The position numbers were made by a program, and so were the translations under genes. Shown here one piece after another: positions 9,641-17,195 of a stretch of DNA of 64,000 bases. The stretch is from a virus. Below the pieces are notes generated by a model, which did not search any database, had not been told where the DNA came from, and saw nothing but the letters and a program-made list of their open reading frames with translations. The stretch is taken from positions 112,312 through 176,311 of the IMG/VR virus record IMGVR_UViG_3300007734_000761. One strand, given 5' to 3'. Position 1 is the first letter of the stretch; each line of letters starts with the position of its first letter.

Positions 9641-10353
9641 TAATCTCTTAATGTTTTATAAATTTCTAAGATTGGTTCTACTATTGGATGGCGATGATTT
9701 GTTTTAAGATGAAAATGACTAACACCATCAATAGCAGCTACTGCTTTACTTACAAAATATAATCCTGAGTCTTTTTTGAATTTTAAGTCAATTTGTCCAA
9801 CATCACCAACAATACACATTTTTGATCCTTCACATAAACGAGTAATAGCAAGTTCCATTTGTGAATCGGTAATGTTTTGAGCTTCATCTAAAATAATAAA
9901 GCTATTACTAAAATTTCGACCTCTCATAAAAGCAAATGGAATAATTTCTATTCTTCCTTCAGCAAACTCTTTATCGATTTTTTCTTTATTGTATAATCGA
10001 TACATGTTATCATAGATAGGGGCAATAAATGGATCTAATTTATCTTTTAATCCACCTGGAAGAAAACCAATGTCTTCTTTAGCTGTTACTACAGGTCTAG
10101 CTACAATAATCTTTTCTATTTCTTTGTTAAACAATAAATCTAAAGCTGCTTGACAAGCTACTAATGTTTTACCACTACCTGCAGCACCTGTTAATACTGA
10201 AATTGTGTTGTCGTAAATAATTCCTTTTGCTTGTTTTTGTTCTTGATTTAAAGATACATTAAATTTGATTGGATTTTTTGGTTTACGTTTTTCTTTAAAT
10301 TTGTCGTGGTGAGTTGCTACTGCATTTACCACACTTTCTACATTATTGTCCAT
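9640..10353 (-). CDS. phoH: PhoH-like P-loop ATPase
   Basis: PhoH-family ATPase with Walker A TGAAGSGKT near residue 60 and Walker B FIILDEAQN near residue 145. The conserved RPVVTAKEDIGFLPGGL segment and a late TNHRH element are also typical. I use the ATG at 10353 (237 residues) rather than an upstream TTG at 10368, because the TTG overlaps the junction box that follows the capsid-gene terminator. PhoH genes are common auxiliary genes in T4-like phages; their role in infection is unresolved. It lies between the capsid and neck genes. Confidence 0.9.
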   Translation of the reverse strand: MDNNVESVVNAVATHHDKFKEKRKPKNPIKFNVSLNQEQKQAKGIIYDNTISVLTGAAGSGKTLVACQAALDLLFNKEIEKIIVARPVVTAKEDIGFLPGGLKDKLDPFIAPIYDNMYRLYNKEKIDKEFAEGRIEIIPFAFMRGRNFSNSFIILDEAQNITDSQMELAITRLCEGSKMCIVGDVGQIDLKFKKDSGLYFVSKAVAAIDGVSHFHLKTNHRHPIVEPILEIYKTLRD

Positions 10354-10367
10354 AACTTTGTGTGGCA

Positions 10368-10375
10368 ATAAATAT
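10368..10375 (-). promoter_or_regulatory. Junction box before phoH
   Basis: Minus CATATTTATT, 14 nt before ATG 10353, just after the capsid terminator. Confidence 0.5.
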
Positions 10376-10376
10376 G

Positions 10377-10403
10377 AAAAAAAGACCCGCCGAAGCGGGT
10401 CTT
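10377..10403 (-). terminator. Rho-independent terminator after the major capsid gene
   Basis: On the minus strand AAGACCCGC, loop TTCG, GCGGGTCTT is followed by a T tract. The stem is perfect with a stable UUCG tetraloop. It lies 24 nt after the capsid stop and before the PhoH start, insulating capsid transcripts from downstream neck genes. Confidence 0.9.
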
Positions 10404-10426
10404 AATTAATTTAGATCAGACTATGA

Positions 10427-12163
10427 TTAAACTACTTGCAAGTCAGCAACTTCGATCTTACCGTAGTAATCAGGACGGAGCATTTTCTTAGCGTAGCGAG
10501 TCATTACACCTTTACGTGGTGTGAATGTTGTAGGATCATAGATCAATGGAGTCATGATCAATGGAACATAAGGAGCATAAACGGCACCAGTTTCCAAGAA
10601 CTGAGTTCCTTTGTAACCCAACAAGATAGTATTCCACTTCATGTAAGGGTTTTTGTACACCTTGTAACGACCATTGATTGAACCGATTTTCTGAACACCA
10701 AATGCATATTTCATTGTTTCTGCATCTGCGTTATCAGCAGCGAATCCAGGGATTGATTCCAAAATAGTAGCAACTGAAGGAGAAATTACCATAAAGTTAG
10801 CACCACCACGTAATGTTTTCTGGTGGATCAAGTTAGAAACTTTTTGTAATTTAATTCCTAAAGTTTGGAACCAAGACATTTGGTTGTAGTAAACACCAGC
10901 TGTATTGCTTGTGAAAGCAGTACCGTTTGAGTTGATTTGATTACCAACTTGAGCACTCCAGTATTGAGTGTTAGAAGCAGCAGCACCTGTGATCAACATA
11001 CCTAAAATTTCAAGGTCAATTTCCATTGAAATTTGCTCAGATAACATTGAAGTCAATTCAGCTTCAGCGTCTAAGTTTTGGTATGCATTCAAGTCTTGAG
11101 CGAATTCAGGAGTCCACTGAGCTTTCAATTTACGAGTTTCAGCAGTAATACTATCAGAAACTAACTTAATGTTTAATTCAGGGAATTCGATGTCGCTATA
11201 TGACTGTACGTTAGGAGATGCTAATGGGTTTCCACCGGCTTCGTAATCACCAACGTTGAATGGGTTCATAGAACCTTGTTTCAAGAAAGTTACTGTTGTA
11301 GCAACGTTAACTGTACTTCCGCTTAACAAACGATTTGCAAGAGCTGCGCTAGAAGCAGATACGTAGAAAGTAGTAGCAGTATTAGTAATTGTAGTGTAAT
11401 CAGCCAAAATACTATTAGCATTAATAGAAGCTGTAGGAGCAACTAAGTAGAAAGCTTGAACACCAAATACGTCTACAGAAGCTGTAGTATAACCGCTAGC
11501 AATACCTTGAGCAATAGCTTGAGCGTTAATTTGAACGTTAGGAATAACTACTTGATAAATTTGACCAGCATTACAAGAGTTAATGTAATTAGAATCGAAA
11601 TTGATTAAGTAGAAGTTTGAACCAGTTGTAATTTGAGTTACAGCAGAAGCAGATACACCAGAAGCTGAGAATTCGTTACGAGAGTATCCAAATCTACCAG
11701 CACCATAGTAACCACCTTCAGCTAAGTTGTCGAAGTTACTGTTACCAAATCCTGGAGCTGGAGTACCATAAAGTGAATCACCAGAAGTAAATGGAGTTTT
11801 AGTAGTACCATACTGGAAGTCCAAGTAGAAAATAAGACCAGTTGGCATTTGCATTGGCTGAACAGAAACGAATTCTTTAGCCACTACTTGTCCAAAAATC
11901 TTACGTACCATTGGAAGAGCAACACCAGCCCATTGGTAACCTTGACCAGTTGTAAAACCAGAAGTAGCACCAGCAGTAGTGTTTGTTTCAACGATAAGTT
12001 CCTTGGCTTGGTTTTCGAGCAACATCGACATGTTTGTTTTGTCGTATCCGCTCAAACCTTCCAATAAACCAGATTTAGCCCATTTGTTTGCTAAACGAGT
12101 CGCGTCGCCTTGCAAAGACTGCCATGGGTTAGCAGATTCGAGAAGTTGATTAATTGTTGACAT
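10427..12163 (-). CDS. Major capsid protein precursor, T4 gp23-like
   Basis: 578 residues, gp23-family major capsid protein. Position (after scaffold and protease, followed by a strong terminator) and sequence support this, for example VALPMVRKIFGQVVAKEFV near residues 80-100, FMVISPSVATILESIPGF, and a C-terminus ending in GKIEVADLQVV. The N-terminus carries four L/I-x-E sites (Glu 9, 35, 50 and 59). Cutting after Glu59 (LIVE|TNTT) matches the position of T4 gp23 maturation (Glu65), leaving a mature N-terminus with AGATSGFTTGQGYQ. The central Ser/Thr/Ala-rich part (about residues 150-290) is probably the variable insertion domain. The leader is A-rich with no Shine-Dalgarno. Confidence 0.92.
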   Translation of the reverse strand: MSTINQLLESANPWQSLQGDATRLANKWAKSGLLEGLSGYDKTNMSMLLENQAKELIVETNTTAGATSGFTTGQGYQWAGVALPMVRKIFGQVVAKEFVSVQPMQMPTGLIFYLDFQYGTTKTPFTSGDSLYGTPAPGFGNSNFDNLAEGGYYGAGRFGYSRNEFSASGVSASAVTQITTGSNFYLINFDSNYINSCNAGQIYQVVIPNVQINAQAIAQGIASGYTTASVDVFGVQAFYLVAPTASINANSILADYTTITNTATTFYVSASSAALANRLLSGSTVNVATTVTFLKQGSMNPFNVGDYEAGGNPLASPNVQSYSDIEFPELNIKLVSDSITAETRKLKAQWTPEFAQDLNAYQNLDAEAELTSMLSEQISMEIDLEILGMLITGAAASNTQYWSAQVGNQINSNGTAFTSNTAGVYYNQMSWFQTLGIKLQKVSNLIHQKTLRGGANFMVISPSVATILESIPGFAADNADAETMKYAFGVQKIGSINGRYKVYKNPYMKWNTILLGYKGTQFLETGAVYAPYVPLIMTPLIYDPTTFTPRKGVMTRYAKKMLRPDYYGKIEVADLQVV

Positions 12164-12182
12164 TTTATTTTAATGTGTTTTT

Positions 12183-13583
12183 TTATTTTGTAATAATACC
12201 AGCTAATTGTTGCATTCTTGTAATTTGATCATCTGTACTGATAATAGGTGACTTAGCTGTTGTACCACCTACGATACTAGAAGCAAATGATTTGTGTTCT
12301 TTCAAAGTAGTTTTAGAACTTACTTTAGAAGTTTTTACTGTGTTTTTCAATACTTCGTAAATGTTTTTAGCTTCAGTTAAAGTTTGTGCTTTATCAAAGC
12401 TATTAACAACATTTACTTTTTGGTTTTCAGTTAAGTTGCTTGCTTTAAACAATTTATTTACATAAATCAATTTAGCATTTAACAAATTAACTTCATTTAA
12501 TTGGCTACGAAGACTCTTAATTACATTGATTGCTTCTTCTAATTCTTTTTCTTTTTCTTTCTTTTTAGCTTCATCTACTTCTTTAACTTTTTCGTTGAGC
12601 TTCATAGAAAGTTTATTTTTGTAAGCACCATTTAAACCAGATTTCTTGTCACCAGCTGCACCATATGGTGCACCGATTTTGTTTTTAGATTTACCTAAAC
12701 CAAAAGGAGCATTAGCTTTCTTATCGTAAGCTTCGTCTAATTCTTTTTCTTTCTTACCACCTTTGTACTTAGCACGCTCATCAAGCTCTTCTTTTTCTTT
12801 TTTCTTTCTTTCGTAAAGAGCAAATAATTCGTCTAATTCTTCTTCTTTTGACTTTTTCTTTTTAGGTTTTTCTTCAGTCTCTTCTTCGGTTTCGTCTTCG
12901 ATGTCTAAGTCGAATTCATCGTCACCTCCAGCGTCCATGTCCGTCATGTCCATGTCTGTCTCTTCGTCTCCAGCAGCACCAGCTTCACCACCCATGACAG
13001 CTCTAATAGCGTCTTGGATCATGTCGCGAAGTTCGTCTACTGTTACTTCGTCGATGCTCTCACCTCCACTAGCTTTTTCAAACATAGTGTTTTCTTCGAG
13101 TTCTTCTTTACCTTCTTCCATTTCATCATCGCCTTCATAAATTTCATTGGCTTCTTCTTCAAGCTCACGTAAGATTTCTTCAAGATCGTAATCTTCTTCT
13201 AAATCTTCTTCGCTCATTTCAGAATTCATTTCCATCATGTCGTCGTCTTCTTCAGAAAGAGAATTGAAAAGTTCTTCAAGATCGAGTTCTTCCATGTTGT
13301 CATAGTCTTCTTCAAGTTCGTCTTTTCCTTCTTCCATTTCTTCAGTTTCATCTAATGAATCAATGAGATTGTCTTTGTCTACGATGTACGTAGCTTTTTC
13401 TTTAAGCTCTTCCTCTTTCTTTTCTTCTAATTCGTCAGCTTCCATTACACGTCTTTCAAACATGCTCTGAATGCGAGGCATAAAAGATTCTTCAAGGGCG
13501 GCTTTTGCGTTAGCGACGGCAACTTCACGTAAAGTTTTGGCGTCAGCAATTGCGTCTTTAAATAATTGTTGGTTGTTTGACAT
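12183..13583 (-). CDS. Prohead scaffold/core protein, T4 gp22-like
   Basis: 466 residues with an amphipathic N-terminal helix, a strongly acidic middle (about residues 50-240, rich in Glu, Asp and Met), alternating Lys/Glu coiled coil, then a basic stretch with APFGLGKSKNKIGAPYGAAG and a helical C-terminus ending ITRMQQLAGIITK. It sits between protease and capsid genes exactly like T4 gp22, and the composition fits an assembly core that is digested during maturation. It is longer than T4 gp22 (269 residues). The final RMQQLAGI motif recurs near the ends of two other proteins in the window. Confidence 0.8.
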   Translation of the reverse strand: MSNNQQLFKDAIADAKTLREVAVANAKAALEESFMPRIQSMFERRVMEADELEEKKEEELKEKATYIVDKDNLIDSLDETEEMEEGKDELEEDYDNMEELDLEELFNSLSEEDDDMMEMNSEMSEEDLEEDYDLEEILRELEEEANEIYEGDDEMEEGKEELEENTMFEKASGGESIDEVTVDELRDMIQDAIRAVMGGEAGAAGDEETDMDMTDMDAGGDDEFDLDIEDETEEETEEKPKKKKSKEEELDELFALYERKKKEKEELDERAKYKGGKKEKELDEAYDKKANAPFGLGKSKNKIGAPYGAAGDKKSGLNGAYKNKLSMKLNEKVKEVDEAKKKEKEKELEEAINVIKSLRSQLNEVNLLNAKLIYVNKLFKASNLTENQKVNVVNSFDKAQTLTEAKNIYEVLKNTVKTSKVSSKTTLKEHKSFASSIVGGTTAKSPIISTDDQITRMQQLAGIITK

Positions 13584-13722
13584 TTGTTTTTTTTGTTTCG
13601 CACTGTCTATTAGAGAGACAATATAAGATTTTTAATTTGTGCGACAGAATATTAAAGATTCTGTATGGATACCCATAAATATATAGGGCTATCCAGAAAC
13701 ATGCAAAACTAGCAAAAAGCTT
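13584..13722 (-). promoter_or_regulatory. 139-nt leader of the scaffold-capsid operon with two inverted repeats
   Basis: This is one of the longer non-coding gaps in the head cluster. It holds an inverted repeat ACAGAAT/ATTCTGT (13644-13664), a shorter TGTCT/AGACA repeat (13604-13620), and an ATATTTAT box at 13675-13682. The start codon is preceded by an A-rich tract rather than a Shine-Dalgarno. A structured leader for the two most abundant head proteins is plausible but untested. Confidence 0.5.
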
Positions 13723-14352
13723 TTATTTTATGCAACAAACTCCCGTTTGATTACAAATAATATCTGTAATCAGTGAGTTAATTTTTGAGTATTGGTTAGA
13801 TATTTGTTGAGTGTATTGTTTACCTTCAGCTAAACTTACTGGTTTCATGTAAGCTCCATGTGTACTTGGTGTACTTACAAAATCCCAACATACTAAATCA
13901 AAATCATCTTGTACTTCTACAGTATTTTCGCCTAATTGTTTAACACTACCCATTCCTCTTGAACTAATTCCTACAGTAATGTTATTTAACAATAAATCTT
14001 TTAAAATATTTCCACTAGGTGTATTAAGAATTTCAATACGGCCAAATAAATCATCACCTTCCCATCGTAATTGTTTAATATTGTGACAAACATTTTTTAA
14101 ACTAATAACAGAAGACTCTGGGTGATCTAATTCACCCAAAGCTCTGTTTTGGGCAATCGGGCCTGCAATGTATTTTTCTACTTCTCTATGGAGAATTGCT
14201 TTAGGATAAACACGACCGTTTTCATTTTTGGCATCTGCACGCTGTACAATACCTTCTACCACTAAATTTTTATTAGGGCTCATTTTAGCCTCATTAAGAG
14301 ACTGAGGTGTTGGCTTGAATGCCAAATATTCTATTAAAACTTGTTTAGTCAT
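13723..14352 (-). CDS. Prohead maturation protease, T4 gp21-like (S77 family)
   Basis: Serine protease that matures the prohead by cutting scaffold, capsid and internal proteins after (L/I)-x-E in the T4 family. Visible landmarks are GRVYPKAIL, the His motif ALGELDHPE, WEGDDLFGR and the Ser motif VGISSRGMGS. These match T4 gp21 (ALGELNHP, GVSSRGLGS) in order and spacing. I choose the ATG at 14352 (MTKQVLIEYL), which overlaps the upstream stop by 8 nt, over the ATG at 14382 that lies deep inside the upstream gene. Length is about 209 residues, close to T4 gp21 (212). It is the likely processing enzyme for the tagged proteins elsewhere in the window. Confidence 0.88.
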   Translation of the reverse strand: MTKQVLIEYLAFKPTPQSLNEAKMSPNKNLVVEGIVQRADAKNENGRVYPKAILHREVEKYIAGPIAQNRALGELDHPESSVISLKNVCHNIKQLRWEGDDLFGRIEILNTPSGNILKDLLLNNITVGISSRGMGSVKQLGENTVEVQDDFDLVCWDFVSTPSTHGAYMKPVSLAEGKQYTQQISNQYSKINSLITDIICNQTGVCCIK

Positions 14353-15394
14353 TTGGATCGTTTGGGTTATCAAACTTAGCATTAAAACCTTGATCTGTTA
14401 ATTTTTTAAGTGTACTCATATCTCCAGGTTTTACAGATACTATTCCTCTAGCCATTTCATGTACTAAAGTTAAAATTTGATTTTTAGTAGTAGGAGTTAA
14501 CTTAATTTTTCTAGAGTCTTTTACGTTTACATCTTCGTTTATGTCTTCTTCAAAACCACTTAATGTTCCTCTATTGTAAAATCCTGGGCCGGGTTTATCT
14601 GCTGTTTCTTGATTACTAATTGTGTAATCCATTCCTTCTTCTACACCCTTACTAAGAAGTCTTTCTAAAGCACTAGCTAAATCTTTTTTACCTTCTTCTT
14701 TTAACTTAGCTACTAACTGTTTTAATTTTGCTAATTGTTGTGCAGGAATGCCTTTAGACTCACTCATTGGAGCATCATTAATATTTTTAATAGCTTTCTT
14801 TACTTTATCTTGAATTTCTTCGTCTTTATCGCGTTTTTCAGCGTATTGTCTTAGTAATTTAATGACTTGATTTTTCTTAGCTGTATCTCCTTTAATAGCA
14901 TCTCTAACACTTTTAATAAGTTCTCCGTTATTATCCATAGCGGCTAAATAAGATGCTGGATTAAGTGTATAAACATCATATCCTTCATTTAATTTAGCTG
15001 GTTCCATTCCAGAAGACTTATATTTACCTTTAACTTCGTCTTTAAGACCATATGGAGCGTCTTGTTTATCAGCTTTAGGCATTTTACCATCTTTTTTTAT
15101 GGCTTCAGCACTTTTAGCAGTATTTTTTACTCCAGGTTTTTTACCAGATCCATATTCACCCACCATTTTAATGGTTTCGTTTACTAACATGTTAGTGTAA
15201 AAATTAGGATCTTTTTTAAGATTTTTCAAAACTTTACTTTGGGCTTCTTTGATAGTATCAACGTTAATGGTTTTACCAGAAGTTGTTAATTCATAATCCA
15301 TCCCATTTTCAAATTCGTAAATATTGACTTTGTCTATTTCACGAACTACAGGAGTGATGTATTTATCAAAGTAAGATTTATTAGGATTACTCAT
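14345..15394 (-). CDS. Prohead core-associated protein of unknown function
   Basis: 349 residues, highly charged. It begins MSNPNKSYFDKYITPVVREID and contains YEFENGMDYEL, a Lys-rich linker with QDAPYGLKDEVKGKYK, AKLNEGYDVY, a helical Lys/Glu region and a C-terminal HEMARGIVSVKPGD segment. A KLNE|G site (L-x-E) precedes the central domain. It lies in the T4 gp67/gp68 slot between portal and protease, so a core role is likely, but it is larger than either and I see no clear homology to them. A junction box lies 4 nt upstream of its ATG. Confidence 0.6.
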   Translation of the reverse strand: MSNPNKSYFDKYITPVVREIDKVNIYEFENGMDYELTTSGKTINVDTIKEAQSKVLKNLKKDPNFYTNMLVNETIKMVGEYGSGKKPGVKNTAKSAEAIKKDGKMPKADKQDAPYGLKDEVKGKYKSSGMEPAKLNEGYDVYTLNPASYLAAMDNNGELIKSVRDAIKGDTAKKNQVIKLLRQYAEKRDKDEEIQDKVKKAIKNINDAPMSESKGIPAQQLAKLKQLVAKLKEEGKKDLASALERLLSKGVEEGMDYTISNQETADKPGPGFYNRGTLSGFEEDINEDVNVKDSRKIKLTPTTKNQILTLVHEMARGIVSVKPGDMSTLKKLTDQGFNAKFDNPNDPND

Positions 15395-15398
15395 GGTA

Positions 15399-15406
15399 AT
15401 AAATAT
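15399..15406 (-). promoter_or_regulatory. Junction box before core protein 14345-15394
   Basis: Minus CATATTTATT, 4 nt before the ATG. Confidence 0.5.
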
Positions 15407-15409
15407 GTA

Positions 15410-15556
15410 TTATCCTTGTCCTACGTATCTTTTTACGTAATTTTTACTAGATTTTGATTTACTTGCTTTTGTTTTAGCATGAATACCAGGGCGTCTACGT
15501 TTAGGTTTTACTTGAAAAACTTTAACTGACGATGTTTTTGTCTTTACCTTTGCCAT
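15410..15556 (-). CDS. 48-residue highly basic head-cluster protein
   Basis: A short ORF begins ATGGCAAAGGTAAAGACA and overlaps the 3' end of the upstream gene by 35 nt in another frame. It encodes 48 residues with about one third Lys/Arg, including KPKRRRPGIHAK and SSKNYVKRYVGQG. The composition suggests a DNA- or scaffold-binding peptide. It stops just before the junction box of the next gene. I have an impression of similar small basic proteins beside core genes in other T4-like phages but cannot verify it. The tight gene fit and coding-like composition support a real gene. Confidence 0.7.
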   Translation of the reverse strand: MAKVKTKTSSVKVFQVKPKRRRPGIHAKTKASKSKSSKNYVKRYVGQG

Positions 15557-16313
15557 TTTCCTTTATTTGTTTTAAATTTTGATACAACGTTGCTGTTTCT
15601 TTCATTAATTGATTTAAATAAGCTTCAGTACGCTTATTGTAAGAAACATTGTTAGTTTCACTTAACTCAGTTTTTAATTGTTTTGTGTAACTAGCGATTT
15701 TGTTTACTTCTTGTAAACGTTTTTTAATTTCTCTAATCGCAACGTGCATCTGTGTAGATGGCTTAACTACTTCAGTTTGTTTTTTAAACTGACTATAACG
15801 TGATTCGTTTAATTCTTGTTTTTTTACTATAGCATCATAATTAGCCATAGTAAGAGTATTTCCTGTACCGCTTAACTTAATAATATTTTCAGTAACATTA
15901 TGAAGATCCATGTCTGTTTTAGCATCTTCACGAGCATATTCTAATAAACGAATAAATAAGGGAACATCAGTTTTAATTGTATCTTTAGGATTAGTAGCTT
16001 CTTTTAAACCACCTTTACCAGCCCAAAGATACTTAGCATCAATCATTTCACTAGGTTTTACTTCTCTATATCCAATACTTGTATATGCACTTAAATCTTT
16101 AGCACCTGGTGTGAATACAGAAGGAATTCCTTTACCATCTTTAGGTGGTTTTTGAAATACTTTTTGTTTAGTTTCGTTTTTTGGTTTTTTACCTTGATGT
16201 TGATAACCAGTACCTGTTTGAAATCCACTTGTAGCACCAGCTCCAGTAGACATTTCCTTTAAGCGATTTTCAGCAAACTTTTTAATTCTTTCTTTAAGTC
16301 GTTTTTTGTCCAT
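15522..16313 (-). CDS. Head/core protein sharing the mature capsid N-terminal motif
   Basis: 263 residues, basic, mostly helical. The first 20 residues (MDKKRLKERIKKFAENRLKE) are an amphipathic helix ending in L-K-E. Directly after comes GAGATSGFQTGTGYQ, which closely matches AGATSGFTTGQGYQ just after the predicted cleavage site of the major capsid protein. The rest includes a Lys/Pro linker, PSVFTPGAKDLSAYTSIGYRE and long C-terminal helices. It lies in the gp67/gp68 slot. The shared motif suggests a common binding partner or a processed arm. No enzyme motif is visible. Confidence 0.65.
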   Translation of the reverse strand: MDKKRLKERIKKFAENRLKEMSTGAGATSGFQTGTGYQHQGKKPKNETKQKVFQKPPKDGKGIPSVFTPGAKDLSAYTSIGYREVKPSEMIDAKYLWAGKGGLKEATNPKDTIKTDVPLFIRLLEYAREDAKTDMDLHNVTENIIKLSGTGNTLTMANYDAIVKKQELNESRYSQFKKQTEVVKPSTQMHVAIREIKKRLQEVNKIASYTKQLKTELSETNNVSYNKRTEAYLNQLMKETATLYQNLKQIKENGKGKDKNIVS

Positions 16314-17164
16314 TAAATTACTTTTTTAATTTCGCTTAACAACTCATAATATTGTAATAAATTAATTAAATGTTCTTCCTTAGGAGCTTCATTTTTCTGG
16401 ATAGGTTTGATCAATTTAATACCTTCGTTTATTTTAATTTTTGTAACAGGTTCTTGAATTTTTTCTACAAAACTACTTAAAGTAAGTTTCAAATAATTAT
16501 AATGATCGTTTACTACTTTTTTTAATTTAGCTGAATCATTAATGTTATTGATGTATTCTTTTAATATAACTTTTTGTTGAGGAGTAAAATTATTATATTT
16601 GTCGTTAAATTTTTCTATTAACATTCTATAAGTTAAAATACGAATATCTTTACTTTCTTGTAAAAATTCTTTTATTTCCTCATTTTCTTTGTTAATAATT
16701 TCTTTTTGAGTCAAATGCTCTAAAAGAGTAATTTTACTATTTACTACTTGTTTAGGATCTGTAAAGTAAGGTAAACGATATGATTCTAATAACGTATAAA
16801 TACTAGCACTAGTTTTATAATTATTTATTTTATTTTTAAAAAAATTATTTAAATCGTAATATTTTTTAATTTCTTTAATTAAATTATATTTTTCTTTATT
16901 TAACTTTTGTAAATCAAACTTTAAAGCAGATTCAGCTATAGTTTGTAAAATAGTTTCTGCTTTTCCTTCTGTAAATCTTTCTTGTGTATTTACTAAGTTA
17001 TAAAGTCTTTGTTCTTTAGCTAATTCAGTGTTTGAAAAATATTTTTTTAAAATCTTTACTGAAGGAGAATCTCCAGTAGCCAAGACGTCATTAGTTACCT
17101 GGCGAACTAATAGTTCAAAGATAATTCCAGTATTTTTATACTTTGAATGTTTAATTTGATTCAT
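16313..17164 (-). CDS. Head-cluster helical protein of unknown function
   Basis: About 283 residues, Lys- and Asn-rich and almost entirely helical. I start at ATG 17164 (MNQIKHSKYKNTGIIFELLVRQ), which has a junction box 14 nt upstream. An ATG at 17221 would extend into the portal coding region and add a hydrophobic stretch unlike the rest. It is placed directly after the portal gene and before core genes, so it may be a core or portal-associated factor. No catalytic motif was recognised. Confidence 0.6.
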   Translation of the reverse strand: MNQIKHSKYKNTGIIFELLVRQVTNDVLATGDSPSVKILKKYFSNTELAKEQRLYNLVNTQERFTEGKAETILQTIAESALKFDLQKLNKEKYNLIKEIKKYYDLNNFFKNKINNYKTSASIYTLLESYRLPYFTDPKQVVNSKITLLEHLTQKEIINKENEEIKEFLQESKDIRILTYRMLIEKFNDKYNNFTPQQKVILKEYINNINDSAKLKKVVNDHYNYLKLTLSSFVEKIQEPVTKIKINEGIKLIKPIQKNEAPKEEHLINLLQYYELLSEIKKVI

Positions 17165-17178
17165 GTGAAGCTCTAATA

Positions 17179-17186
17179 ATAAATAT
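17179..17186 (-). promoter_or_regulatory. Junction box before 16313-17164
   Basis: Minus CATATTTATT, 14 nt before ATG 17164; supports that start over 17221. Confidence 0.5.
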
Positions 17187-17195
17187 GTACTAAAA

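Noticed and set aside
14353-14382. Upstream start for the protease
   Set aside because: It extends into the previous gene; ATG 14352 gives a normal overlap and a length close to T4 gp21.
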